DNA of 64,000 bases from Multifurca ochricompacta (Eukaryota > Basidiomycota > Agaricomycetes > Russulales > Russulaceae), in assembly GCA_022496185.1 (NCBI GenBank), contig WTXG01000157.1, positions 1 through 64,000 of the forward strand. The letters are read 5' to 3'. The notes under the pieces are model-generated. The model searched no databases. It had not been told where the DNA came from and worked only from the letters and a program-made list of their open reading frames with translations. A program made the translations under genes and the position numbers. Numbering within the stretch: the stretch's first letter is position 1; each line of letters opens with the position of its first letter. This document shows, piece by piece, positions 33,011-43,964 of this stretch.

Positions 33011-33559
33011 CTATTTATCTGCTTCTGGATGGTGCCTATAGAAGTCTTCAATTAGCTTGGGCGCAAAGATGTCCACAGCAAGCTCCCACGAGTTGTCAGC
33101 ATTGGGGAAGCCTTTCCATTTGATCAAGTAGTGGAGTTTGTGCCCTTGCCCCTTTCTTTTCACATCAGCAATATGTTCTACCTCCCATTCTGGTTCCCCA
33201 TCAACTAATTCAGGGGGTGGTCTTGGGAAATTCTGTCCATGTATGGAGGTCTCTTTGTATGGCGTGAGAAGGTTGGCATGGAAAACAGGGTGGATCTTCC
33301 ATGAAGGTGGTAACGTAAGCCTGTATGTAATGTCTGACAGCTTCTGTTCAATTGTAAATGGGCCATGGCATCTAGGAGTGAGTTTTGCCATTGGGTGGGA
33401 AGTATGAATGTTGTGTCCTTCTAACCAAACCTGATCTCCAATGTGGTAGGGCATAAACTTTGTGGGCTTCTCAGCCAGGGTCTTTTGCACCTTAAGAAGA
33501 CTCCTATTGGCCAATTCTCATATCTCCTCCCATTGGCCAATACATTGGGTCATGGATGG
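33011..33559 (-). pseudogene. pol: Ty3 integrase C-terminus and chromodomain
   Basis: The open part 33514-33011 encodes VWLEGHNIHTSHP...HGPFTIEQKL...IHPVFHANLLTPYKE, followed by the chromodomain EWEVEHIADV...LHYLIKWKGFPNADNSWE. A TGA near 33520 separates it from a few more integrase codons (about CIGQWEEI) before the LTR boundary. The chromodomain is thought to steer integration towards heterochromatin marks. Confidence 0.85.
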
Positions 33560-33959
33560 TGTTGAACACAGGACATGTTCGGTGATGCTTCAGGCATCAG
33601 GAGATTAGATTAGCTACTTTGTGGATTAGATTAGATTCCGGAGTTTCGGACTTTTTACTATATCCTTATTACTTTCTTTCTCACACTCTGCAGTAGCTGA
33701 CTGATGTACCTTAGTAATGATGTACAAGCATGTGATTCCTTACTGGCCAATGGCCTTATCCCCTCTTGTTTATTGTTTGGACTTTGTCCGGCACTTGTGG
33801 ACTTATTCCCAGTGCACAGACCATCCCTTGGATAGTATATAAGGGTGTCTGTTTTGTCCTCTACACTTCAGAGTTTCTTCCATCTCTGAAGTAACTTGTC
33901 TTTCTAGCCTAACATGCTAACCTCACAGTCAGTATGCTGCGCCTCATGCCTGTTCAACA
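33560..33959 (+). mobile_element. Short solo LTR (400 bp) at the edge of the Ty3 fragment
   Basis: The ends TGTTGAACA and TGTTCAACA are perfect inverted repeats. It belongs with the LTR at 4741 but is 100 bp shorter, because only one copy of the hairpin unit is present, as if the two had recombined. No target duplication is seen (GATGG and GGTGT), and the flanks belong to different elements, so this LTR sits at a rearrangement point. Confidence 0.85.
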
Positions 33960-33999
33960 GGTGTAAGGGTCCAAGTACATATGGGTACAGGTACAGGTC

Positions 34000-34595
34000 T
34001 GTTACGTCCGGTGCAGGACGTTCCACATGACTTGTGTGACAGTGCGATTCGTAGGGTTCAGATAAGAGACCAATAAGATCTCTTGGAGTATTAAGCGGGA
34101 TGAGTCAAAGTCAAAGGGGCACTTCCCTAAGACGATGTTGAACGGAAGAGTGCCGAAAGCACTCTGAGACACTGATTCAAGGATCCAAGGGGAAGTCCAG
34201 AAGACAAGCACCAATGTATTCAATAAGTTGAGTCTGAGGTCTACAAGGTAGATACAGCAGACTTATATACGTAAGTAAACGGGCGTCAACGAGATAAGGA
34301 TGGCGACATCAAGTGGGCCCAAATATACGAAAGCGGAGGGTGTAAAGCCTAGCTTCTGATAGGGTATTAAGTAAGTGTCCAGTCATAATGATAAGGAGAT
34401 ACGAGATAACAAGATAAGGGTCAAACGTGGACACACAGCAAGTCAATAAGTACAAAGGGGGTCATGGGGATGGGAGTAGAGCACGTGATGGGTCCCAGGA
34501 TGGAGACGTGATCATGAAATGTAGGGTGGGCGGTAAAGAGGGGTCATCGTTGGGCAGAGTGAAGAAAATTGGGTTGCTCAGCAGGGGTCATAACA
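34000..34595 (-). repeat. 3' LTR of the full Ty3 element
   Basis: The minus strand starts TGTTATGACCCC and ends CCGGACGTAACA. A TATATAAG box lies near 34265. It differs from the 5' LTR at scattered sites, several of them C/T or G/A. Confidence 0.93.
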
Positions 34596-34609
34596 TCACC
34601 CCCTCTTCT
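34596..34609 (-). other. Polypurine tract of the full Ty3 element
   Basis: The minus strand reads AGAAGAGGGGGTGA immediately before the 3' LTR; ORF3 ends about 18 bp upstream of it. Confidence 0.8.
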
Positions 34610-34626
34610 GGTTCTAGCAGACCCGG

Positions 34627-35865
34627 CTAGAAACAACTCATACCATCATCATCCTGTACCAGCTCCAGATAATTGTCGGCTACATTACGATCGTCCATGG
34701 TATAGTTCTCTTTGTCTGCATCTTGGGGACACTGATGAGTGCGAAGGAACCCGTAGGGGCCACGTTGCCCACATAGACGACACAGGTCGTGGATGGGACA
34801 GTCCAACTCCCGGTGTCCTGAATTGTGACGTAGGCACTTGCCACACCACCCGGACGGGTTGCTAATCGTTGGGGCGACTCCCACTCAACGGAAGATACAG
34901 AACCTGCTCCAATGCAGGTTGCTATGACAGTGTTGGCACCACTTACAATTGAGTGGGCAGTTCCAGCTGATGTGGTACTTGCTGTCGCATCGCCAGCACG
35001 TCTCCCCATGAGGATTCTCATGCATGCATGGCATCTCGAATCGGTTTGGCAGTAATACCGGGGCAGCCCCCAATGATCGCGGTGGGAGGGGTCAGGCATA
35101 GGTGTCAGCATACCTTTCAGTGGTTGTCTGGTATGCGTCCCCCTTCTCCAACCTCTTTCGGATCTCCACTAACTCCTGCTCGATTTGGAACATTCCGTTG
35201 GTCAGCCGGGCCATCATCTTGGCATGTTCTTTGTACTGTCGGTTGAGCGTGTCGCGCAGGGTCAGATTCTTCCACAGCCTCATTACCTCGGCTTTGAGGC
35301 GCGGAAGTCGCATATCACTCAGTACCTCGTCGATGGCAAAGGCCCGGGAATCTTTGGCAGCTAAGTGCCCCAGCTGCTCATCGGTCATCGTGTGGTGCAG
35401 ACGACCTGTATACCTTTCCTCCAGATAAACCAGAGCTCCATAAACCGGACCATCCTTCTTCATACACCCAGCGACATCCATCCCTCCGTTGGTGTAGAAG
35501 ATATACTTGGCGACTGCAACTGTTCCATCGCCCATGGTGATCTCCAGTGGGTAGTACGTGGAGGAGTTGGGGTTGTTGACGAAGAAAGGGAATTCTGGAA
35601 CTTCGTCGTCCGATTCCATACCCACCAGGTCATTCGGGTGCGGTTCTTCACAGTGTTCGAAATCATCATTAGGGTTGGGGGATTGGTTCTTGACTCGAGC
35701 CTCAGCGGCTTCATAGTCAATGGGGGAAGAGGGGCGCGTAGAGGGATGAGCAGAGGGGAAGTTCTTGACAACGACGGTAGTGGCCGTGAAGGCATCAACG
35801 GCAGCATTGGTGGCAATAAAAGACATAATCAAGTGAATAGTGGTAGAACGTTGCTGTGGGAGCAT
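34627..35865 (-). pseudogene. ORF3: coiled-coil and zinc-knuckle protein downstream of pol
   Basis: One frame of about 412 codons from ATG at 35865-35863 to TAG at 34629-34627, broken only by TGA at 35094-35092 and 34887-34885. Residues 1-90 are of low complexity. About 100-170 form a likely globular part with VAKYIFYTNGGMDVAGC and GPVYGALVYLEERYTG. About 180-250 are charged and helical (KAEVMRLWKNL ... ELVEIRKRLEKG), probably a coiled coil. The C-terminal third has two clear CX2CX4HX4C knuckles (CWRCDSKYHISWNC, CQHCHSNLHWSRFC) and two variant ones, ending DKENY...VADNYLELVQDD. The architecture resembles a second gag/nucleocapsid protein rather than an envelope: no membrane segment is visible. 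Function unknown. Confidence 0.8.
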
Positions 35866-35904
35866 GTACTGGGGACTTTGCTTGGGATGTGGGTTGTCCC
35901 CCTT

Positions 35905-38900
35905 TTAACTGCCCTTGGGTGCTTCAGGATGTCGGTCATGGAATTCCGAGATAAGGACCGGGGCAAAGATATCTCTGGCGGGCTCCCATGAGTTGTCAGA
36001 GTCTGGGAATCCTTTCCACTTGACTAGGTAATGCAGTTTGCGCCCTCGGCCTTTACGTGAGGAGTCTAGAATTCGTTCCACTTCCCACTCCGCTTCTCCA
36101 TCAATTAAGTCAGGAGGGGGTCTTGGGAAGTTTTCCCCATGCAGGGACGTTTCTTTGTAAGGCGTCAGGAGTCGAGCGTGGAAGATGGGATGAATTTTCC
36201 ATGTGGGTGGGAGTCTGAGTTCATATGACACATCTGACAGCTTCCTTGTTATCGTGAAGGGCCTGTGACGTCGGGGAGCTAATTTGGCAGTAGGGTGTGA
36301 TGTATGGATATTCTTTCCTTCCAGCCAGACAAGGTCATTGGCCCGATAAGGTGTGAACTTCGACGGCCTTTCGGACAGGGTCTTTTGCGCCTTCAACAGG
36401 TTCTCATTGGCTGATTTCCTGATCTCTTCCCATTGGCTGATACGCTGTGCAGCCGAAGGGACGTTCATGGGTTTCTTGGTCCAGTTGGTCCGTGGCATCC
36501 ATCCCATGATAAGTGAGAATGGGGGGGTCTTAGTAGTCCTGTTGGGCCATGAGTTATGTGCAAACTCTGCCATTGCCAGCCAGTCAGCCCAATCATCCTG
36601 TCGTCCATTGCACCAGAACCAAAGGTACTGTTCCAGCCACTGGTTTGTTCTTTCTGATTGTCCATCAGTTTGTGGATGGTAGGCGGTTGAGATGTTTTGG
36701 GTGATGTCTAAGGTCTTACAGAGCGCTCTGGCAAATGCGGAGGTGAAACGTGGGTTGCGGTCAGAGATAATTTTTTCTGGGAGACCGTAGTGTCTGTAGA
36801 CATGATCCAGGTAGAGCTTGGCCACTCCTTCCGCTGTGACGGACTCATTACAGGGTATGAACAGTGCCGCTTTAGAGCAATCATGGTCAGTGATGGTCAA
36901 AATGGAGTCGAATCCTCTGGAGATGGGGAGTTTGACGATGAAGTCCATTGTGACAGTCTGGAATGGTAGTGAGGCCATAGGTGCGATCAGGAATAGTGCT
37001 GGTGGATGTGGGTGCGTGTTTACTTTGTTGGCTTGACAGTCCGCGCATCCTTTCACATAGTCCTCCACATCCTTCTTCATGTTTGGCCACCAGTAATCTC
37101 GTTTGGCCAAGGCATATGTGTTGGCAATGCCAGGGTGACCTGCAGAGGGAAGATCGTGGTGAAAATGGATCACCCCCCTCTTAATGTTGTCGCCACCGGT
37201 GACAACGAGTCGATCCCCGTCCTTCCACCAAAGGCTGTCAATCTTCTTCAGATTGTGTGCATCTGCACATGATTGACATAATTGCTGATTCATGTTCTGT
37301 GACACTTGGGCCCATAAGTCCATGTCGTGGAGACTTACGATGGCAGTTCTCGCGAAGACCTCTTCGGGGAGGACTGTGACACCATTGTTGTCCTCCTCTC
37401 CATTGTTCAAGTCAGGCCGTCGCGACAGGGCATCTGCGCGTGCGTTCCGACTTCCTGCAATGTGTTTCAACACAAAGTTGTACTCTTCTAGCTCTAGGAC
37501 TTCACGAGCAACCTGTCAGCTGATCTTATGGGGTTCCTTCCAATATAACAGGTTGGAGTGGTCGGTGTGAATAATGGTTTTATGGGGAGTTCCAGCCAGA
37601 TATGGTCGCCAATGTCGCAATGCCTTGACAATGGCAAGCAGTTCTCTGTCCCAAATGTCATAATTATGTTCCGCTGGTGAGAATGTTTCCGAATAAAAGG
37701 CAATCGGATGAAGCAGTCCCACCGCATCCTGTTGATTTAGTATGGCTCCATTCGCAAAGTGTGATGCGTCAACTTCGAGTTCGAAGGGTTTCTCCAGATC
37801 TGGTTGCAGGAGGACGGGTTCTGAGCTCACAATGTCTCGGATCTGTTCGAAGGCTTGTTGCTGTTCGTCTCCCCAGTGCCAGGGTACATCCTTCTTTAAC
37901 AGTCCATTTAACGGTTGGGCAATGCCTGAGAAGCCTCGTACAAATCGTCGGTAGAAATTGCAGAACCCGATGAAGGACCACACGTCCTTGATACATGTGG
38001 GTATGGGCCACTCCCGGACTCCTTGTACTTTCACTGGGTCCATCCGGACACGTCCTCCCTCTAGGATGACTCCCAGGTATTCTATACTTCGTTGTTCAAA
38101 TGAACACTTGGCTGGTTTGAGATACAGATCGTGTTCGTGCAGAATTTCCAATACCTGGTGAACCCGCTCTCGGTGATGGACCAAATCGTCTGTTGTAGCC
38201 ACAAGGATATCGTCCATGTACACCACCACTTCGCTTGTGAGGATAAGGTCGCGGAAGATGTGGTTCATCATGGATTGAAAGGTGGCAGGCGAGTTGGTGA
38301 GGCCGAAAAACATGACGTTTGGCTCGAAGAGTCCTTGGTTGGTCTTGAATGCGGCTTTACATTGATCTCCTTCCTTAATTCTGATGTTGTTATATCCCCA
38401 TCAGACGTCCATTTTGGAAAAGAGGGACTTGTCTTGCATGGTGTCAATGAGTTCGGAGATGAGAGGAAGGGGGTAAGCATTCTTTATGGTATGAGCATTT
38501 ATCCATCGGTAGTCTTGAACAGGTCGAAGTTTACCATCTTTCTTCTTGATGAAGAAGAAGGGTGATGCATATGGTGACTTTGATGGCCAAATGTACCCTT
38601 TTGCAAGGTGCTCTTCAAGGAACGTTGTGAGTGCCGCTTGCTCTGTCTGGGATAGTGGGTAAATTTTGCAGTCAATGGCAGATGGGGTGTCAGGTGTGAA
38701 TTCGATAGCATGATCCCAAGGCCGTGCAGGCGGAAAATGCTGTGACTCTTCTTCTGAGAATACCTTCCAGTGCCGGTGGTAAACCTCCGGCACCACCTCT
38801 TCAAAGGTCTTTTCAGTTCGCCCCTCTGCAGCCTTCTGGGCAAGTTCCAATGCCTTTGTGGCATAACAGCGACCTACATCCTCTTCCGCTGTCCTCACAT

Positions 38901-39368
38901 GTCGGATGGCGTAGTCATACCCTAATGATGTAATGAGGACAGGGTAAAATTCTTTGTCCATGGTTGCATCGCTCCAATTGATCTTTGGCTCAAATGCAGC
39001 CAACCATGGGTACCCTAGGATTAAATCTTCATTCCCTAGATTGGTGACAAGGAACCGAATTGTTTTTGTCTTTTCTCCTACTTGGACATTGAGGTCGGTG
39101 TAGTGGGTAATCCTTCTGGCTTTATTGGCCATTCCATCTATGTTCCAAATATTCTTTTCCTGGGGGAGTTCCAGCATCCCCAAGCCCATGGTTCTTGCCA
39201 TTCACAGGCTGATGAAGTTATCAGTGGCTCCTGAGTCTATCAGGATGTCACGATTGGCCGTCCTCTGTGTAGTCTCAAAATGTACTGGTATTTTCAGTGA
39301 TTTGAAGCGACTAGTGTACACAGAGGTTACATGTAATGCTTGTGCCCAGGCCGACAGGGTAGAGCCAA
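35905..39368 (-). pseudogene. pol: Ty3 pol: protease, RT, RNase H, integrase, chromodomain
   Basis: Protease active site IDSGATDNF near 39215, then RT (SPYASPFFFIKKKDGKLR, KMDV*WGYNN, YMDD), RNase H (LEVDASHFA), integrase with HHCC zinc region (H..H..GCADCQ), Asp in TMDFIVKLP, Asp in ISDRNPRF, Glu in DGQSERTNQ, and chromodomain EWEVERILDS...LVKWKGFPDSDNSWE ending at 35905. All in one frame, interrupted by TGA at 39204-39202, 38403-38401 and 37518-37516. At 38401 and 37516 conserved Arg is expected, so these look like CGA to TGA changes. The frame is -1 relative to gag. Confidence 0.92.
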
Positions 39369-40886
39369 TCAAAAATCCTTTTTGGCGAAAGCCTTCTCTA
39401 CCAAGATGGCCCGCACTTCCTCACTTTCTTTCATCATGTTTGCCCATATTTCCTGCGCCTTCTCTTCTTTCGTCGGTGTCTTTTTGTCGACAGTGGGTGG
39501 GTTATTACGGATAGGTGAGACCGTTGCTTCCGCCACTCGTGCTCCTTTCCTGGGGCATTCTCTTGACATATGACCCAGTGCTTTGCAGCGAAAGCACCTT
39601 CCTTCCTTCATCAAGGTCTGCCTTTCGTCTTCAGTAAGCGCGACCCTTGCTCTGGTCCTGTCAGCCGAGGTATCCATTGCGTTTGGATCCCTCTGGGAGG
39701 CGTGGGTGGGCTTGACCCTGAAGGCAGCCTTCCACTGGTCCCAGGTCTTTCCTTTCTTAGTGTTGACTCCGAAGCGTGTTTGGAAGTCGAGATAATCTTG
39801 TTGCTGTCATCGGGCAGCATCAACCCATTGATCCCAGTCCTGGGGGTGGTGGAACTGGATAATATTTTTGACCAGCGGGTTAGGTAGCCCTTGTGAAAAG
39901 AGGTCCAATGTTGCCTCTTCATCTGTGTCGTACCCAGCCCTGTTGGCCAGGCTTCTGAATTTTGCCACATAGGCATCCAGTTCTCCTTTCTCCATTTTAA
40001 GAGACTTCAACTCCCGGGCAGCCTTCTGCTTGGCCTGTCCGTCCGTGAATGCATCTTTGAATCTCTGGGCCACGGTTTCCCAAAGACCTTCACTGGTGGT
40101 ACAACGACCACCTTCGACTTCTTCGTTCAGCCACTCCAGCTGTTCCATTGTCCAGTCATCTACTGCGTCCCCTCGTATCAGGGACAGAAAGAGGTTGGCA
40201 CATTGAAAGGGGTTGATGATCTGGGGGACGTCATGGTTGAAGTTTTTAAACGTCGTAAACTCCAACATGAATTTCTTGCTCTGGGAGCGGTCCCCAGTGA
40301 ATGTCTGGGGTAATACTCCTGACAACCGTCCAGAGGGTGGTGGTATGTTTGGCGGCATCATTACTGGCGGAGGTGGCAGGGGTGGAGGGGCTGGGTCTGG
40401 GAGCTGGGCAGCGATGGTGGACATATTTCGTGTAGATAGGGTGACGGTACGGGTGGACTGTGTGGACATCTGAGGAGTTGTCAAAGCAGGGGCTCTGATC
40501 GTGACAACTGCTGGTGCAACTGGGGTTGTAGTCGACACTAATACCAGTGCTTCTTCACTATGTTCTTCTACATACTCTTCTGGTTCAGAGTCCGTGACAA
40601 TGGCCAGGGGATTTTCTCTCCATGGTCCTAATCCAAATTCAGGTGGGGCAGGTCCTGTAGTGACCCAAGAGTGTTGGCTGTCTGAATATCAGATACGATA
40701 CCAAACCCTCTTTTCGTCGTTGTATTCTACCGGTTGGTATCTTCCGTCATGATAGACGTAGTATCCAAACTCGGATTCAAAATCTTTCCAGGCGGCAGAG
40801 CCAAGTGCTTGCTGTGAAAGATTATTCTCTTCTCTTCGTTTGATGAGCTCTTCTTTGAACAAAGTCTGACTGTGGCTGGAAGCCAC
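39369..40886 (-). pseudogene. gag: Ty3 gag of the full element
   Basis: One frame from about 40886 to the TAA/TGA-type stop at 39371-39369, with TGA at 40691-40689 and 39809-39807. The relative at 2383 has CGA at the first of these and an Arg codon at the second. It has the gag domain (FTGDRSQSKKFMLEF) and knuckle CFRCKALGHMSREC. The frame opens at GTG (GTGGCTTCC), in both this copy and the relative, after a stop in the LTR edge; there is no in-frame ATG until MSTIAAQLPDPAP near 40422, so the true start is uncertain. Confidence 0.85.
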
Positions 40887-40906
40887 GATGAGAGACTCGA
40901 CTTGAT

Positions 40907-41501
40907 GTTACATCCGGTGTGGGATGTTCCACACGACTTGTGTGACAGTGCAATTCGTAGGGTTCAGATAAGAGACCAATAAGATCTCTTGGAGTATTAA
41001 GCGGGACGAGTCAAAGTCAAAGGGGCACTTCCCTAAGACGATGTTGAACGGAAGAGTGCCGAAAGCACTCTGAGACACTGATTCAAGGATCCAAGGGGAA
41101 GTCCAGAAGACAAGCACCAATGTATTCAATAAGTTGAGTCTGAGGTCTACAAGGTAGATACAGCAGACTTATATACGTAAGTAAACGGGCGTCAACGAGA
41201 TAAGGATGGCGACATCAAGTGGGCCCAAATATACAAAAGCGGAGGGCGTAAAGCCTAGCTTCTGATAGGGTATTAAGTAAGTGTCCGGTCATAATGATAA
41301 GGAGATACAAGATAACAAGATAAGGGTCAAACGTGGACACACAGCAAGTCAATAAGTACAAAGGGGGTCACGGGGATGGGAGTAGAGCACGTGATGGGTC
41401 CCAGGATGGAGACGTGATCATGAAATGTAGGGTGGGCGGTAAAGAGGGGTCATCGTTGGGCAGAGTGAAGAAAATCAGGTTGCTCGGCAGGGGTTGTAAC
41501 A
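40907..41501 (-). repeat. 5' LTR of the full Ty3 element
   Basis: Direct repeat of 34000-34595 with a TATATAAG box near 41170 on the minus strand. Its outer end GGTTGTAACA adjoins AGGTC. Confidence 0.93.
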
Positions 41502-41533
41502 AGGTCCATGTGTTTTTACCCACAGGTTACCCA

Positions 41534-42983
41534 TAGTGAATAGCAGGGGTAACCCCCAGGTATCTTCATTGGTACCCATACCCATACCCGTACCCATCGC
41601 TATGGGTATGGGTAACCCACAGGTTACCCGCGGGTCACCTGCAGGTTGCCTGTGTTAAACACATGCAAGTTCTTTACTTGCATCGCGCATTTCGGATATC
41701 CGGCCCAGGACATCCCGGACCAAGGAGATACACAACGCGTTCATTTATGGCTGCTTAAGATCCCTCAATGACTCTTGTTTTATGCTCAGAAGATTAAGAT
41801 AATTCATTATTCCATTTTTATTTTATTATGCTGGTCTCAATTTTATACAAGCACAACTAAAATCCACCCCAATATACAGAGATGATTAGATAGGATGTAA
41901 TAGAACATTGAATGAAAAGCCTGTCAGATAACCACACAGAATGCAAAAATAATTGACAAATGCATAGTGATTGGCAGGGGTAACCCCTGGATATTTGTTT
42001 TGATACCCAGGTTACCCATAAAATGAAACACGTGCAAGTTCTTTACTTGCATTGCACATTTCGGACACTCAGCCCGGTCCATCCTGGTCAAGGAGATACG
42101 CACTTGGGTACAACGCATTCATCTGTAGCTACTCAGGATCCCTCAATAATTGCTGATTTATGTTCAGAAGATTAAGTTTATTCTTTATTTACATTATTAT
42201 TTTATTTCATTTTGTGGAACAGGCATGGCGCAGGCTTGTACTTTAGATGTACTATATCAGCTACTAGATTAAATGAACGTGTTATCTCATTATCTCGTTT
42301 AATGATGTGATTTGATCATATGTCAGATCTTAGATGTATATTCTATGGATCTAATTAATTTGTGAACGTGTTTCTGTTGTGTTATCTATGCATGATCACA
42401 ATCTTGTCAGACCAATGGAAAATCAAAGCTGTGATTGTTAAGTCAACCTTCCTTAATAGGAAGGAGATCAGACCAATATGCTGGTCCATGCGATGCAATG
42501 TAGTCACTGCTCTATGCAGCCTGTAGATACATGCGGGCCTTGTTTCAGTAAACTAATTTGATAATTAGATTATAGAATAGTCTAAAGTAGTCTAGAGTGT
42601 ATTTTAGATAGTGCCAGACCAGCAGAATTGATCGCGCGTTAATAAAACAGTTGCATCATGATTTTTAAGAGAGTGGATCACTGATAACACTTTTATTTTA
42701 CATCGCACTGTTGATCTGCTTTGATATTTCATAGGATAACACTAGAATATATTTACAGAAACCCTGTAGCATACATCAAATTAAATCTTATCATTTGTTT
42801 GCTACAAATGTATTTTATCATTACATTTCTGCTGATCTTGTCAATGACTGATGACCACTTATACCGCCAAACCCGCTGCGCAGGTACAGGTTTCTGGCGG
42901 GTTGGGAGTTGTATACCCATACCTGTACCCGTCAAAACCCACGCACTTACCCACATGGGTATGAAAACCCTTGCTGATCCCTA
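41534..42983 (+). mobile_element. hAT-like composite element, 8-bp TSD GTTACCCA
   Basis: It starts TAGTGAATAGCAGGGG and ends as the complement of TAGGGATCAGCAAGGG. GTTACCCA occurs at 41526-41533 and 42984-42991. The body matches 6641-12230 in inverse. An internal left end with TAGTGATTGGCAGGGG at 41965 marks the fusion point. A segment of about 220 bp (about 42221-42440) is shared with 7947-8168 but absent from the copy at 18458. No transposase. Confidence 0.88.
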
Positions 42984-43003
42984 GTTACCCATGGTGAACA
43001 CTA
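42984..43003 (-). other. Distal end of the older hAT-like composite
   Basis: GTTACCCATGGTGAACACTA is the mirror of the family's left terminus (TAGTG...GGGTAAC). With 41502-41533 and the pieces at 33960-33999 and 29994-30033 it reconstructs one continuous subterminal region, so it is probably the far end of the element that begins at 6641. The 8 bp after it, GTCACAAC, do not match the other flank. Confidence 0.55.
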
Positions 43004-43060
43004 GTCACAACAGAGGTGGTATTTTTGAGGATTAACAAAGCATGTCATGCTAGCAGGGAA

Positions 43061-43558
43061 TGTGACAGAATTCTCCCTGCGACGTTACTAATGACTTGAC
43101 ATTGTGTTTCACCGGTGTTTTGGCTTACTGAGGGCCTAACCCCTCCTAATTCTCCTTAGTTCTAGCTCATTCTACTGCACAACTATTTAGATACTATGTC
43201 ATAGTCCTAGAACCTTCTATTTACTATGACATAGCTAGTTCTACATGTATTTAAAGACCTACTAGAGTAGAGAGACAGACTAAGTCTGTTCTCCTTGTAT
43301 TCAATCAGAGGTGCTTCGGAATCCTTGAATCCTTTCAGTTAGAGCCCCACTTGAACTCTCCAAGATGTGACTTGGAGAGCCTTCATCATCTTGAACTTGT
43401 TGCAGGACTGAGTGTCTCTGCCGTCGACTTCGATTCTCACATGCGTGCCCTTTGACTTCGTTGTGGGCTTGAACTGAATTTGCTCTTGCTGTGACCTTGA
43501 ATCTTGTCTTGTCTTGCTCCCGTCCGACCCCGACACAGTTCCGCACCTAACTGTGACA
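43061..43558 (+). mobile_element. Solo LTR (498 bp), TSD GGGAA
   Basis: The ends are TGTGACAGAATT and CCTAACTGTGACA, with GGGAA at 43056-43060 and 43559-43563. An ATTTAAAG box near 43248 is followed by GACAGACTAAGTCTGTTCTC, as in the LTR at 18963. Confidence 0.95.
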
Positions 43559-43563
43559 GGGAA

Positions 43564-43956
43564 TGATGGAGGGAATAGACTATAGATAGGGGTACTGGTG
43601 TTAGTCCAGTACAGCAAGCTGAATTTGCCAGTATGGTTGGCAATAGCATGGAAATTGACCTAAGAGCAGAGTGAGCATGAGTAAGAGTAAAAGCAATTGT
43701 TAAATTCACTTTTGTGAGAACTAAGTCAAAGCAGACAAGTGGATTGATGGGATCAAAACTGGATGATTGATTTAAGACAAACTACTAGGGCTTTTATACA
43801 ATTTAACTATAGGAGTAAATATAGGGGAGATAGCACAGTAAAGTCAAAACTGGAGGCCAAAGATCTGGCCAGAGAATCATACAATGTAAACTACAAGTCA
43901 ATCAGAATCAAATGCAAGGCAAGGAATGCAAGAAAGAGGGGCATGCAAAAGAAGCA
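43564..43956. other. Stretch without recognisable gene
   Basis: AT-rich sequence between the solo LTR and the hAT MITE. No ORF or repeat that I can name. Confidence 0.4.
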
Positions 43957-43964
43957 GATCTGTA

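Larger units (their letters stand above)
30034..33559 (-). mobile_element. Ty3/Gypsy fragment: end of pol, ORF3 and 3' LTR
   Basis: Minus-strand order: integrase C-terminus and chromodomain (33559-33011), ORF3 remnant (about 32990-30659), polypurine tract (30640-30628), 3' LTR (30627-30034). Two solo LTRs (32282-32787 and 30799-31379) interrupt ORF3. The rest of pol, gag and the 5' LTR are missing; the break coincides with the solo LTR at 33560. It is clearly related to the element at 34000-41501 but diverged. Confidence 0.85.
34000..41501 (-). mobile_element. Full-length Ty3/Gypsy chromovirus with ORF3, TSD AGGTC
   Basis: LTRs at 34000-34595 and 40907-41501 are very similar, and AGGTC lies at 33995-33999 and 41502-41506. 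On the minus strand: 5' LTR, gag (40886-39369), pol in the -1 frame (39368-35905), ORF3 (35865-34627), polypurine tract, 3' LTR. Coding frames are kept through seven TGA stops with no frameshift seen, so decay has been by point mutation. Confidence 0.95.
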
